A stretch of DNA of 64,000 nucleotides from Phenylobacterium hankyongense (lineage in GTDB: Bacteria > Pseudomonadota > Alphaproteobacteria > Caulobacterales > Caulobacteraceae). The notes below the pieces were generated by a model. That model worked only from the letters and a program-made list of their open reading frames with translations, did no database searches and was not told the DNA's origin. Within the stretch, counting starts at the first letter, position 1; each line of letters begins with the position of its first letter. Shown here one piece after another: positions 1 to 8,363 of this stretch. The position numbers and the translations under genes were made by a program. Location of the stretch: contig NZ_QFYP01000001.1 in NCBI RefSeq assembly GCF_003254505.1, positions 356,001 through 420,000 of the forward strand. Reading direction: 5' to 3'.

Positions 1-987
1 GGCCGGCGTTCCGATGTTGCTGGCGGTGAAGTCGGTGAACAGCGGATCCTCGCCGGGGCCGCCGTCGCGATGGCAGGCGTTGCACTGCGCCTTGCCGCGG
101 AACAGGTCGTAGCCCGCCTTCTCCTGCGGGGTGAACTGCGCCTTGCCGGTGACCACCGCGTCGAACTTCGAGCTGAACGCCGTCACCTCGGCGGAGGCTT
201 CATAGCCGGCGATGGACATCGCCATCTGATCGAAGGTGGCGCTGGCCCGGCCGCGATCGAGGGCGCTGAGGTGGACCGGCGCGGGATCACCGGCAGGCGC
301 AGGACCCGGTCGGGCGCAGACCTGTTCCACGTCGCGCGGCCAGGCGATCGCGAAGGCCTGCGGCCCCCACACCTTTTCGAACATGGCGCGGTAGGGCCGC
401 TGGGAGGCGCGATAGACGAAGCAGGCGGCGTCCGGCAGGCCCATCTCCACGGGGTTGGTCGGCGGTCCTTCGGCCTGCTCCGCGGCGGGGTTGCCGAGCC
501 GGCGGCCCGTGGCCCGCATGTCCCAGAAGTTGCCGCCGACGAGGTCGCCCGCCGCGCGATTGTAATGCAGCACCGGCGACAGCGGCGCGTAGCTGTGGGT
601 CTGCGGCTTGCGCTCGCTGAACCGGGTGCGCACCGATCCGGGATAGGAGCCGGTGGTCCGGTTCAACTCCGACACCGGGCCGGTGAACCCCGTCTCCGGC
701 ATGTGGCAGAAGGCGCACGCCTCGTTGCGGTTCACCGAAAGTTGCTTGTCGAACAGGATCGACTTGCCGAGCAGCTCGACCTGCTGGACCTGATTGTCCG
801 GCTCCGATTGCAGCCGTGCGAGCGTCTGGCTCTCGATGCGGTCGATCTCGGCCTCGACCTGCACGATTTCCTTCTGCGCCTCAGGCGAGAGCGTTGGACT
901 GCTTTCCCTCGCCGCCTGGGCGTCGGCGGCCAGGATGGCGGCGGCCATCGCCGCCGTTATCGACAGGAGCGCGCGCCGTGACTTCAC
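1..987 (-). CDS. Di-heme cytochrome c peroxidase, MauG/CcpA family (3' end beyond window)
   Basis: The frame is open for 329 codons from a GTG start at 987 and runs off the left edge, so the C-terminus is missing. A signal peptide covers about residues 1-25. Two heme c sites are visible: CAFCH at 91-95 and CNACH at 302-306. This two-domain arrangement is that of periplasmic bacterial cytochrome c peroxidases and MauG-like enzymes, which reduce H2O2 or oxidise a protein substrate. A purine-rich GGAGAG lies just upstream of the GTG. It is not part of the flagellar operon that follows. The peroxidase versus MauG-like role cannot be settled from the fragment. Confidence 0.85.
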   Translation of the reverse strand, partial: MKSRRALLSITAAMAAAILAADAQAARESSPTLSPEAQKEIVQVEAEIDRIESQTLARLQSEPDNQVQQVELLGKSILFDKQLSVNRNEACAFCHMPETGFTGPVSELNRTTGSYPGSVRTRFSERKPQTHSYAPLSPVLHYNRAAGDLVGGNFWDMRATGRRLGNPAAEQAEGPPTNPVEMGLPDAACFVYRASQRPYRAMFEKVWGPQAFAIAWPRDVEQVCARPGPAPAGDPAPVHLSALDRGRASATFDQMAMSIAGYEASAEVTAFSSKFDAVVTGKAQFTPQEKAGYDLFRGKAQCNACHRDGGPGEDPLFTDFTASNIGTPA

Positions 988-1121
988 CGTGGACTCTCCG
1001 CGTCACCCCCGCGCGGGCATATGGGCGCGGAGCACGGCAATTCCAATTTGGGATCGCGACGCCGTCAGCGCCGGCTGCGCTATACCTCCGCGCCGCCGCG
1101 GCAGCGGTTGGCCGGACGCTG

Positions 1122-1436
1122 TCAGATCGGCATCCGCATGATTTCCTGGTACGCGCCGATCACCTGGTCGCGGACCGCCAGGACCGTCTCCAGGCTCGAC
1201 TGCGCCGCGGAGATGGAGGTGACCACGTCCACCAGTTCGGCCTTGCCCTGCACCTGGGCGGCCATCTGGCTCTCGGCGTGCTTGGAGGCCTTCATGGCGT
1301 CGGTCATCGCCGACTTCAGGATCTCGCCGAAGCCGCCGCCGGACGCCACGTCCTGGCCCCCGCCCAGGCCCGGATCGACCCCGATCGCCTTCTGGGCGTT
1401 GGCGTAGGCGTTGGCGGCTGAGAGCGCGGTGATCAT
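1122..1436 (-). CDS. fliE: Flagellar hook-basal body complex protein FliE
   Basis: A 104-residue protein, the usual length for FliE, the small junction protein linking the MS-ring to the proximal rod and needed for export of rod subunits. The C-terminal half carries the family pattern, with a helical stretch containing [11 protein letters not shown] followed by [20 protein letters not shown] near the end. It is the last gene of a minus-strand flgB-flgC-fliE operon, 13 bases after the flgC stop. FliE has no signal peptide, which agrees with export by the flagellar type III apparatus. Confidence 0.95.
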   Translation of the reverse strand: MITALSAANAYANAQKAIGVDPGLGGGQDVASGGGFGEILKSAMTDAMKASKHAESQMAAQVQGKAELVDVVTSISAAQSSLETVLAVRDQVIGAYQEIMRMPI

Positions 1437-1449
1437 CGCCTAGGCTCCG

Positions 1450-1872
1450 CTATTTCTTGAGCAGGTCGAGGGTGCGCGATTCCATCACCCGCGCGGTCTC
1501 GATCACGTTGAGGTTCGCCTCGTAGGCCCGCTGCGCCTCGCGCATGTCCAGCGCCTCCACCAGCGGGTCGACGTTGGGCATCTTCACATAGCCCTGCGCG
1601 TCGGCGGACGGGTTGCCGGGCTCGTAGTCGGTCTTGAAGGCGGTCTGGTCGGCCTGCACGCGGGCCACCCGCACGCCGGTGCCGCCGCCGGCCACCGCAG
1701 TGGGCTGGAACACCGGCGCCTGCCGGCGGTACGGATCGCCGCCCTGGGTGCTGGAGGTGGAGTTGGCGTTCGCCAGGTTCTCGGCGATGACCCGCATGCG
1801 GGCCTGCTGGGCGCGCAGCGCGGAGGCGGCGATCGCCTGGGTGACCCCCGCCATGGATTTGATTTCGGCCAT
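1450..1872 (-). CDS. flgC: Flagellar proximal rod protein FlgC
   Basis: A 140-residue protein matching FlgC in length and layout. The N-terminal rod-family helix ends in the signature RVIAENLANANS (about residues 27-38), shared by axial rod and hook proteins. The C-terminal motif EAQRAYEANLNVIETARVM is the conserved coiled-coil terminus. FlgC forms part of the proximal rod in the periplasm. It lies 16 bases downstream of flgB and 13 bases upstream of fliE, so the three are very likely co-transcribed. Confidence 0.96.
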   Translation of the reverse strand: MAEIKSMAGVTQAIAASALRAQQARMRVIAENLANANSTSSTQGGDPYRRQAPVFQPTAVAGGGTGVRVARVQADQTAFKTDYEPGNPSADAQGYVKMPNVDPLVEALDMREAQRAYEANLNVIETARVMESRTLDLLKK

Positions 1873-1888
1873 CTAGCGTCGTCCCTCT

Positions 1889-2302
1889 TCAGCCGCCGGG
1901 CTTGCGGGTCGCCAGCCGCAGGAGGTCGAGCGACTTCTGGTAGAAGCCGACCGCGGCGTCGTAATTCATCCGCGCGTCGCTCATCTTCATCATCTGCTCC
2001 TCCAGGACCACGGAGTTGCCGTCGAGCGTGGTTTCCGAGTCGCGGGTCTTCACGGACTTGAAGTTGCCGCCGACGCCCGGGCGGGCGCGCGCCGGGAGCA
2101 TGTGGCCGGGCTCGGTCACCGCCGGCGTCACCGTCGACGCCGCCTCCACCTGGGCCTGGAAGCTGAACGGTTTCAGGTCCTTGGGCGCATAGCCCGCGGT
2201 GTTGGAATTGGCGACGTTCTCGGCGATCAGCTTCTGGCGCTCGGACAGGTAGCCGAGGCGGCTGCGCAGCATCGAGAACAGCGGGATGTCGGCGAGATCC
2301 AT
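1889..2302 (-). CDS. flgB: Flagellar proximal rod protein FlgB
   Basis: A 137-residue protein with the FlgB N-terminus: a short helix, then the rod signature LIAENVANSNTAGYAPKD at about 25-42. The C-terminal stretch contains YDAAVGFYQKSLDLLRLA, the terminal helix that pairs with the N-terminus in rod subunits. FlgB is the most membrane-proximal rod protein. It is the first gene of the flgB-flgC-fliE operon. A good Shine-Dalgarno (TAGGAGA on the minus strand) precedes the start. A CtrA-type box lies 26 bases upstream of the start codon. Confidence 0.96.
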   Translation of the reverse strand: MDLADIPLFSMLRSRLGYLSERQKLIAENVANSNTAGYAPKDLKPFSFQAQVEAASTVTPAVTEPGHMLPARARPGVGGNFKSVKTRDSETTLDGNSVVLEEQMMKMSDARMNYDAAVGFYQKSLDLLRLATRKPGG

Positions 2303-2327
2303 GGTCTCCTATGGTGAATAAACAGGG

Positions 2328-2342
2328 TTAATCAGCGCTTAA
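2328..2342. promoter_or_regulatory. Predicted CtrA box between flgB and fliO
   Basis: The sequence is TTAA-TCAGCGC-TTAA, an exact TTAA-N7-TTAA match to the consensus of the cell-cycle regulator CtrA. It sits in the 93-base gap between divergent flgB (minus) and fliO (plus). In Caulobacter, early (class II) flagellar operons are activated by CtrA. The core reads the same on both strands, so it may serve one or both directions. Binding is inferred from sequence only. Confidence 0.65.
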
Positions 2343-2395
2343 GAGACTCGCGGCCAGATGCGTCGGACCCGCCCACCCGCCGCAGAAGCGTCCGC

Positions 2396-2668
2396 ATGGA
2401 TTTCGCCAGTTTCGCCCGCGCCATATTCGCGCTCGCCGTCACCCTCGGGCTGATGGGCCTTTGCGCCGTGGCGCTCCGCCGCTTTGGGCCGGGCGCCCTG
2501 GCGCGGTTCGCCGCACCGCGCAAGGAACGCCGGCTGGCGGTGGTGGAGACCCTGGTCCTCGACCCGTCGCGCCGGCTGGTGCTGGTCTCCTGCGACGGCA
2601 AGGAACGGCTGCTGCTGCTGGGCGAAGGCCAGGTCGTCGCCGCCGATCTCGGCAAGGAGCCCGTCTGA
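2396..2668 (+). CDS. fliO: Flagellar biosynthetic protein FliO
   Basis: A 90-residue protein with one N-terminal membrane segment (about residues 5-25). It is followed by a short cytoplasmic domain with the FliO pattern RRLAVVETLVLDPSRRLVLV and a closing GEGQVVAADL. FliO is an assembly factor for the FliP ring of the flagellar type III export gate. Short FliO versions are normal in alphaproteobacteria. Its TGA overlaps the fliP ATG by one base (TGATG), indicating translational coupling. Confidence 0.85.
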   Translation: MDFASFARAIFALAVTLGLMGLCAVALRRFGPGALARFAAPRKERRLAVVETLVLDPSRRLVLVSCDGKERLLLLGEGQVVAADLGKEPV

Positions 2669-3459
2669 TGCGCGAGATCATCCGCGCCGTCCGCGCCCTG
2701 CCGGCCGAAGAGTGGCGCCGCGCCGCCGGCCTCGCCGCCCTCGTCACCCTCGCCAGCCTGGTGTTCCCGGCCGCCGCCGCGGCCCAGGCGGTGAACATCA
2801 ACCTCGGCAACGGCGCGGGGCTCACCGACCGGGTGGTCCAGCTGATCGGGCTGATGACCGTGCTGTCGCTGGCCCCGTCGATCGTCATCATGACCACGTC
2901 CTTCGTGCGGATCGTGGTGGTGCTGTCGCTGCTGCGCACGGCGCTCGGCCTGCAGCAGAGCCCGCCCAACGCGGTGATCGTCTCGCTGTCGCTGTTCCTC
3001 ACCGCCATCGTCATGGGGCCGACCCTGCAGCGCTCCTACGACGAGGGGATCAAGCCGCTGCTCGACCACCAGATGGAACTGCCGGCGGCCTTCGACGCCG
3101 CCGGCGCGCCGGTGAAGCTGTTCATGCTCAGCCAAGTGGACCGCGACGACCTCGCCCTGTTCGTGAAGCTGTCGAAAATCCCCCGCCCGGCCAAGGCCAC
3201 CGACACCCCGATCCGCGTGGTGACGCCGGCCTTCATGATCTCGGAGCTGAAGCGCGCCTTCGAGATCGGCTTCCTGCTGTTCGTGCCCTTCCTGGTGATC
3301 GACCTGGTGGTGGCCAGCGTGCTGATGAGCATGGGCATGATGATGCTGCCGCCGGTGGTGGTGTCCCTGCCCTTCAAGCTGATCTTCTTCGTCCTGGTGG
3401 ACGGCTGGAGCCTGGTCTGCGGCAGCCTCGTCGAAAGCTTCCACCACCTGCCGGCCTGA
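2668..3459 (+). CDS. fliP: Flagellar type III export gate protein FliP
   Basis: 263 residues, normal for FliP. A signal-like hydrophobic N-terminus (to about residue 38) precedes the conserved core: QLIGLMTVLSLAPSIVIMTT, FVRIVVVLSLLRTALGLQQSP, then the periplasmic loop, ISELKRAFEIGFLLFVPFLV and a GMMMLPPVVVSLPFKLIFF helix. FliP forms the pentameric core of the export gate with FliQ and FliR, which are not in this window. The start was chosen at 2668 because it overlaps the fliO stop and gives the family length. Confidence 0.96.
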   Translation: MREIIRAVRALPAEEWRRAAGLAALVTLASLVFPAAAAAQAVNINLGNGAGLTDRVVQLIGLMTVLSLAPSIVIMTTSFVRIVVVLSLLRTALGLQQSPPNAVIVSLSLFLTAIVMGPTLQRSYDEGIKPLLDHQMELPAAFDAAGAPVKLFMLSQVDRDDLALFVKLSKIPRPAKATDTPIRVVTPAFMISELKRAFEIGFLLFVPFLVIDLVVASVLMSMGMMMLPPVVVSLPFKLIFFVLVDGWSLVCGSLVESFHHLPA

Positions 3460-3516
3460 CGAGGCCTGCCCTCTGTTTGGACCACGGCCTAAGGTTCGAC
3501 CTCGGGCGGAACGGCA

Positions 3517-3545
3517 ATGTCCGCTTACGACCCCTAGCGGTCCTT
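3517..3545. repeat. Palindromic intergenic repeat, copy 1
   Basis: GTCCGCT (3519-3525) and AGCGGTC (3536-3542) form an imperfect inverted repeat with one mismatch around TACGACCCCT. The layout GTCCGCT-spacer-ACCC-TAGCGGAC recurs at 4355-4380 on the far side of the next gene. A third partial GTCCGCC lies at 3550-3556. It resembles a short REP-like intergenic element rather than a terminator, because no T-run follows. Confidence 0.5.
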
Positions 3546-3592
3546 CGCCATGTCCGCCTACGGTGTGGTCAAGGTTGATCCGCTGGGGGCGC

Positions 3593-4309
3593 ATGGAAAT
3601 CCACAAACCGAAGGCCGTTCACGGCTGGCGTGAACTCCTGACCGAGATCGGGATCATCGTCATCGGCGTGCTGATCGCACTCGCCGCCGAGCAGCTGGTC
3701 GAATGGGGGCGCTGGCACGAGAAGATCGGGATTGGCCGGGACGCGATCCACAAGGAGATCGCCACCAACGGGACCTACTATGCCTTCCGCGTGACCACAG
3801 CGCCCTGCATCGTGCGCCGCCTGAACCAGCTGGCGGCGGTCACCGAACAGCTGGCCCTCCACAGGCGCCCCGAGCCTATCCGCTTCGCCGGCCTGCACAT
3901 TGGGAACCTGATCATCGACAATGCCTGGCAGGCCGAGCGCGCCGAGCAGACCTTGACCCATTTCCCCCGTGCGGAGCTCGATCGTCTCAGCCAATTCTAT
4001 GCTCAGCAAGAGGACATCCGGCTCTGGGTTGAGAGGGAGGAGGAGACCTGGGCGACGCTGCGAATGCTGGAAGGCGATCCGGGCCGCCTGGGCCCGGCAG
4101 ACATCTCGGCGCTGCGCAACGCCCTGCAACAGGCGCGCAATCTCAATTTCCTGTTGGCGCTGAACTCGAAAGTCGAGCTGGATCAGGCGCAAAGCCTCGG
4201 CGTGGCCATCCCCCTGCCGCGGGCCGATGACTTAAACGGCCTCGACGTGAAGCGAGCCTGTGCGCCCCTCGATCGGACGCTCAATCCCGATCCGATGGGG
4301 ACGCCCTAA
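3593..4309 (+). CDS. Hypothetical single-pass membrane protein
   Basis: A 238-residue protein starting at the ATG at 3593; an upstream in-frame start at 3563 would add ten residues. It has a basic N-terminus, then one strong membrane segment (about residues 17-35, IGIIVIGVLIALAAEQL), then a mostly helical, charged soluble domain. Similar N-termini occur in uncharacterised proteins of caulobacters and sphingomonads (from memory). No enzyme motif is visible. It interrupts the flagellar block and is bracketed by two related palindromic repeats, which suggests a separate unit that may have been inserted. Function unknown. Confidence 0.75.
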   Translation: MEIHKPKAVHGWRELLTEIGIIVIGVLIALAAEQLVEWGRWHEKIGIGRDAIHKEIATNGTYYAFRVTTAPCIVRRLNQLAAVTEQLALHRRPEPIRFAGLHIGNLIIDNAWQAERAEQTLTHFPRAELDRLSQFYAQQEDIRLWVEREEETWATLRMLEGDPGRLGPADISALRNALQQARNLNFLLALNSKVELDQAQSLGVAIPLPRADDLNGLDVKRACAPLDRTLNPDPMGTP

Positions 4310-4354
4310 GCCTCGGTGCCAAGTCGAGCGAGAAGCTCGGCCAGTCGGTGCTCA

Positions 4355-4380
4355 GGTCCGCTATCCACCCTTAGCGGACC
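4355..4380. repeat. Palindromic intergenic repeat, copy 2
   Basis: GGTCCGCTA (4355-4363) and TAGCGGACC (4372-4380) form a perfect 9-base-pair inverted repeat with the 8-base loop TCCACCCT. The sequence is clearly related to the element at 3517-3545 on the other side of the hypothetical gene. No T-run follows, so it is not a standard terminator. It could still fold in RNA from the plus-strand gene that ends at 4309. Confidence 0.55.
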
Positions 4381-4457
4381 CTCGGCCGCTCCCGGCTCCG
4401 CTGGGCCTTGTGACTGAAGTGGTGAAGGCCCCCGCCTGACGGGACGCCCGGGGAGAG

Positions 4458-7394
4458 TCAGCCCTTCGCCGCCGTCGAGGCGGCCTGGGCGGTCTTGGCT
4501 GGGGCGGCCGGACCCTTGCCGATCGGTGCGCGCTGGGTCTTGAAGCGGTCCTTCATCTTCGCGACCCAGCCGGCGAAGGCCTCGTTGTCGGCGCTGACGC
4601 GGCCGAAGTCGGTGACGCTCAGCGGGCCCGAGGGGTCGCCGCTCAGGGCCACGCGCAGGGCGTCGGGATTGTGCGCCTGGGCGTAGAACCCCTGGTAGCG
4701 CTGCTGCAGCCGCGCGAGCGAAGCCCCGTCGCCGGCCAGGCTGTAAGCGACGCCGGCGCGGAGCAGCTTGCCCTCCTCCTCGCTGGAGAGCGCGGTGGGA
4801 TCGCGCCAGCGCTCGCCGAGCGCCTTCTCGAACAGCGGCCCGGCCGCGGTCCAGGTCTTCTGCTTCCAGGTGATCTCGGCGCGCAGGTCCTGCGCCTCCT
4901 TGGAGGCGTCCTTGTCGATGATCTCCAGGGCCGCGTCGTAGCGGCCGAGCGCCGTCCAGGCCCGCGCCTCGATCAGCCGGCGCTCGCCGTTCAGGGCGGT
5001 GGGCAGGACGGTGGTGCGTGAGCCGTTGATGGCCTGCAGGGCCTCTTCCGGCTTGCGGTCCATCAGGTAGATGACCGCCAGGTCGGTGGCCACCTGGGCG
5101 CGCGGCACGCCGTCGAGGCGGTTGTCGGCCTGGTACTTGAGGAGTTGGGCGGCCTGGCCCAGCAGGTCCACGTCGACCAGCCGGCGCACCAGCTTGCGGA
5201 CCATCAGGTCGCCGTCCGCGCCGATCGGCGTCAGCTCCTTGAAGTCGTAGAACAGCGCCAGCGCCTGGATCGGCTCCAGCCCGTCGGCCTGGCCGTCCAG
5301 GAACAGGGTGCGAAAGGCGGCGTTGAGGTCGGCCTGCAGCTGCAGCGCCTCCGGCAGGTCGGGCAGGCGCAGACCCGCGGACCGCAGCGCCTCCAGCGCC
5401 TCGCGATAGCGGCCCTGGCCGAGGTAGAGTTGGCCGAGCGCGCGGATGGTCTCCAGTTCCGTGGCGTCGCCGCGCCAGCGGTAGCGCAGGCTGTCGAACA
5501 CCGCCGCCGCCTGCACCGGCGTGACCTTGCCGGTCTCCAGGCGGATCTGGGTGGCGCGCAACAGCGCCGGCGAGGACAGCGATTCCAACGGCGCCGACCC
5601 GATCGCCGTGTACATCTTCAGCGCCCGGTCCTTGTGGCCCTCGAGCTCGATGACCCGGGCCTGCACGAGGCGCGTGGCCAGCTCCTCCAGCGGATCGGTC
5701 TTGTCCATCAGCGCCAGGCGGATGCGCGCCTCGGCGCCTACCAGGTCGCCCTGCGCCAGCGCCGCCTGGGCGTCGGCCCGGGCGAAGCGCGCCTTCCAGG
5801 TCGGGTTGAACTGGCCGAAGGCCTCCGCGCCCTTGGCGAACTGGGTGCGCGCCTCCGGCCACTGCGCCAGCTGCGACGCCACATAGCCGCGCCAGAGCGC
5901 CGTCGACGGATCCTCCACCAGCACCGGTGAGGAGAAGTCGGCCTGCGCCTCCTTGTAGCGGCGGGCCATCACGCGGGCGACGCCGCGCAGACCGCGGAAC
6001 TCTGCATCCTCCAGCAACTCGGGATGGGCGCGGGCGGCGTCGTTGAGCACGCCGATGGCCTCGAACGACAGCTCCGAGCCGACCAGGAAGCGGGCGAGGG
6101 CCATGCGCGCGGCGACCGGCCCTTCCTTGTCGCGATTGCCGGACTCCACCGTCGCGGCGGACAGCAGGGCGTTGTAGCGGCCGAGGAAGCCGCCCGGCCC
6201 GGTCTTCGGCCAGTTCTCGTAGTCGATCAGCGCCGGCATCGCCGCGGGCACGGGCGCGCCGAGCTCGGCCATCGCCTTGTCGCGGGTGGCCCACAAAGGC
6301 GAGAGCGCCAGGCCCTGCGGCCGGCCGATGTGCACGATGTCGCCGTCGCGGGTCACCGCGAGGTCTTCGATGTGCGACTCCACCGCCAGGCCCTGGGCGG
6401 AGGGCAGCAGCGCCACCTGCACGAAGTCGCGGCGCGACTGCAGGCCCTTGGGGGGCCCAAGCGCGGTGACCACCGACAGCTCGTCGCCGGCCAGCGGGTC
6501 GGGCAGGCGGATCACCCGCGTGGCGCCCGCCACCGGCGCGCGCAGGGCCGCCGGGCCGCCGGCGTCGTCACGGCTGACCTTGACGATGCTGGGCTGGCTC
6601 TGGCCGCCGGGGCCGAGCGCGATGGTCCAGGTCCCGCCCTCCGCCGAGGCGAAAAGCGGCACGTCGTGCGCGGCCTCGATGCGGACCGCGGAATAGTCGG
6701 CGCCGCGGAAGGCCTGCATGGCGGTGAACTGGCGCACGCCCTTGGGGGCCTGGGAGATGTCGAGCGCGGCGGAGGCGTCGAACACGATCCAGACGGCGTC
6801 GCCGCGCCGGAACACCGCCGCGCCGGCCGGATTGGCCCAGGCGAAGTTCAGCAGCACCTGGCCGTTGAGCCCCTTGGCGTCCATGTGGACGACGCCGCCG
6901 GCCGGCACCGGACTGGGCCGTTGCGGCTCGGCTTCGGCCGGCGCAGCGGCGGCCTGGGCGGCCGCAACTTCCGCCGGTGTCGGCGCAGGCTTCGGGAAGA
7001 CGTTGACGAAGGTCGCGCCGTCGGCGGTCCCGACCTTGGCCTCGGCGTCGTCGGCGAGGGTCAGCACCACTTCCAGGTGGCCGCCCGCGTGGCGCTTCTC
7101 GGCGGTCTTGATCCAGCGCGGCGGGTCGGTGCGCAGGCGCGCGATGTCGGGATCGGCGTCGCGGCTGAAGCTGAAGACCAGGTTCTGGCCGTCGCGCCGC
7201 GAGCTGGCGCGCGCGCCGCCCGACCAGTGGAATTCGACCCGCGAGAAGTCCTTCGCCCCGGCGACGTGCACCTCCAGCGGCTCGCGCTGCGCAGCCTTGG
7301 CCCCGGCGGCCGGCGCGGCGACGCCCGCGGGCGCGCCGGCGCTCGCGATGCAGACCGCGGCGACGCCGGAACGCAGGGCCTGGCGCAGGCTCAT
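4458..7394 (-). CDS. Large exported TPR-type protein of the fliLM operon
   Basis: 978 residues with a signal peptide (about 1-27), then an N-terminal beta-rich region (roughly 40-330) resembling AMIN-like periplasmic domains, and then a long helical region (about 420-900) with repeated A/L-rich pairs typical of tetratricopeptide repeats. It is the last gene of the fliL-fliM-DUF6468-MotE-like operon, three bases after the previous stop, so a periplasmic role in motility is likely. No catalytic motif is seen. An alternative is a general cell-envelope scaffold. The exact role is unknown. Confidence 0.85.
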   Translation of the reverse strand: MSLRQALRSGVAAVCIASAGAPAGVAAPAAGAKAAQREPLEVHVAGAKDFSRVEFHWSGGARASSRRDGQNLVFSFSRDADPDIARLRTDPPRWIKTAEKRHAGGHLEVVLTLADDAEAKVGTADGATFVNVFPKPAPTPAEVAAAQAAAAPAEAEPQRPSPVPAGGVVHMDAKGLNGQVLLNFAWANPAGAAVFRRGDAVWIVFDASAALDISQAPKGVRQFTAMQAFRGADYSAVRIEAAHDVPLFASAEGGTWTIALGPGGQSQPSIVKVSRDDAGGPAALRAPVAGATRVIRLPDPLAGDELSVVTALGPPKGLQSRRDFVQVALLPSAQGLAVESHIEDLAVTRDGDIVHIGRPQGLALSPLWATRDKAMAELGAPVPAAMPALIDYENWPKTGPGGFLGRYNALLSAATVESGNRDKEGPVAARMALARFLVGSELSFEAIGVLNDAARAHPELLEDAEFRGLRGVARVMARRYKEAQADFSSPVLVEDPSTALWRGYVASQLAQWPEARTQFAKGAEAFGQFNPTWKARFARADAQAALAQGDLVGAEARIRLALMDKTDPLEELATRLVQARVIELEGHKDRALKMYTAIGSAPLESLSSPALLRATQIRLETGKVTPVQAAAVFDSLRYRWRGDATELETIRALGQLYLGQGRYREALEALRSAGLRLPDLPEALQLQADLNAAFRTLFLDGQADGLEPIQALALFYDFKELTPIGADGDLMVRKLVRRLVDVDLLGQAAQLLKYQADNRLDGVPRAQVATDLAVIYLMDRKPEEALQAINGSRTTVLPTALNGERRLIEARAWTALGRYDAALEIIDKDASKEAQDLRAEITWKQKTWTAAGPLFEKALGERWRDPTALSSEEEGKLLRAGVAYSLAGDGASLARLQQRYQGFYAQAHNPDALRVALSGDPSGPLSVTDFGRVSADNEAFAGWVAKMKDRFKTQRAPIGKGPAAPAKTAQAASTAAKG

Positions 7395-7397
7395 CGG

Positions 7398-8363
7398 CTA
7401 GCCGGCCTTGGGCGCCGGCGGCGCGGCGGCCGGCGTGGCGGGCGCCGCCGGGGCGGCCGGGACGTTGGCGGCCTGCGCCTGGGCCGGCGCGACCTTGCGC
7501 GGCGCCTTGCGGGCCTGCTTCGCCGGCGCCTTCCTGGCGGGCTTGGCCTGGGCCGTCGGCGCGGGCGGCGCAGCAGCGGCGGCGGTCTGCGGCGCGCCGG
7601 CCTGGGCGGCGGCGTTGTTGGCGGTCGCCGCGGCGCTGGCGGCCATGGCCTTGGCGTCGGTGAACCGCTTGGCCAGGGACTCGGTCAGCCTCTTGGCCTC
7701 GGCCGGCGGCATCAGCGCCACGATGGCCGAGAGCGAGCGCTCCTTCATCTTGGCGGCGATCGGCAGGCGCACGGCGTCGTCGAGCAGCACCATCCGCGGC
7801 GCGGCGTCCTTGGGCTTCATGCCCTCGTAGACCTTCACCAGCCGGTCGATCTCGGCCTGCTCCTTCTGGTCGGCCTGGTTGAGCAGGCCGACGATGTCGC
7901 CCTTCAGGCCGTTCAGCGCCTTGACCTTGGCGTCGAGCTTGGCCTCGGCGGCCGCCATCAGGGCGAGCTGGGTGTTCAGGTCGGCTTCGCGCTGGTCGAG
8001 CTGGCCCCGGCGTTCGCCGAGGCTCTGCAGCACCTGCAGCTCGGCCGGCGACAGGCCGGCCTCCTTGGCGAGCTCGGCGGCGGTGGGGGCGCAGACGGCC
8101 TGCGGCTTCAGGCTCGGCGGCGGCAGCCCCGGCAGGCCGGCGGCCGCGACGTCCGTGGCCTGGCCGGTGGCGGCGACATCGGTCGTGTCCTTGGCGGCCT
8201 TCGCGCCCTTGGCCGGCTTGCTGGGCTTGGCGGCTTCCTCGGCGAAGGCCTTGGCGCCGGAGAACAGGTTGGGCAGGCCCTTGGCGCCGGCCAGGGCGTT
8301 GACCGCCAGGACGCCGCCCATGGCGACGCCGACCAGCGGCAGGATTCGGGGCATGTTCTTCAT
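7398..8363 (-). CDS. MotE-like motility protein (MgtE-N domain type)
   Basis: 321 residues with an N-terminal membrane anchor or signal (about 7-25), then a coiled coil (about 100-180, LDQREADLNTQLALMAAAEA). The following segment, YEGMKPKDAAPRMVLLDDAV at about 191-210 and then IVALMPPAEAKRLTESLAKR, matches the MgtE-N fold of the MotE family. MotE proteins are periplasmic chaperones of the stator protein MotC in rhizobia. The C-terminus is low complexity (Ala/Pro/Lys). It overlaps the upstream gene by four bases. The family call is firm; the stator-chaperone role is inferred. Confidence 0.8.
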   Translation of the reverse strand: MKNMPRILPLVGVAMGGVLAVNALAGAKGLPNLFSGAKAFAEEAAKPSKPAKGAKAAKDTTDVAATGQATDVAAAGLPGLPPPSLKPQAVCAPTAAELAKEAGLSPAELQVLQSLGERRGQLDQREADLNTQLALMAAAEAKLDAKVKALNGLKGDIVGLLNQADQKEQAEIDRLVKVYEGMKPKDAAPRMVLLDDAVRLPIAAKMKERSLSAIVALMPPAEAKRLTESLAKRFTDAKAMAASAAATANNAAAQAGAPQTAAAAAPPAPTAQAKPARKAPAKQARKAPRKVAPAQAQAANVPAAPAAPATPAAAPPAPKAG

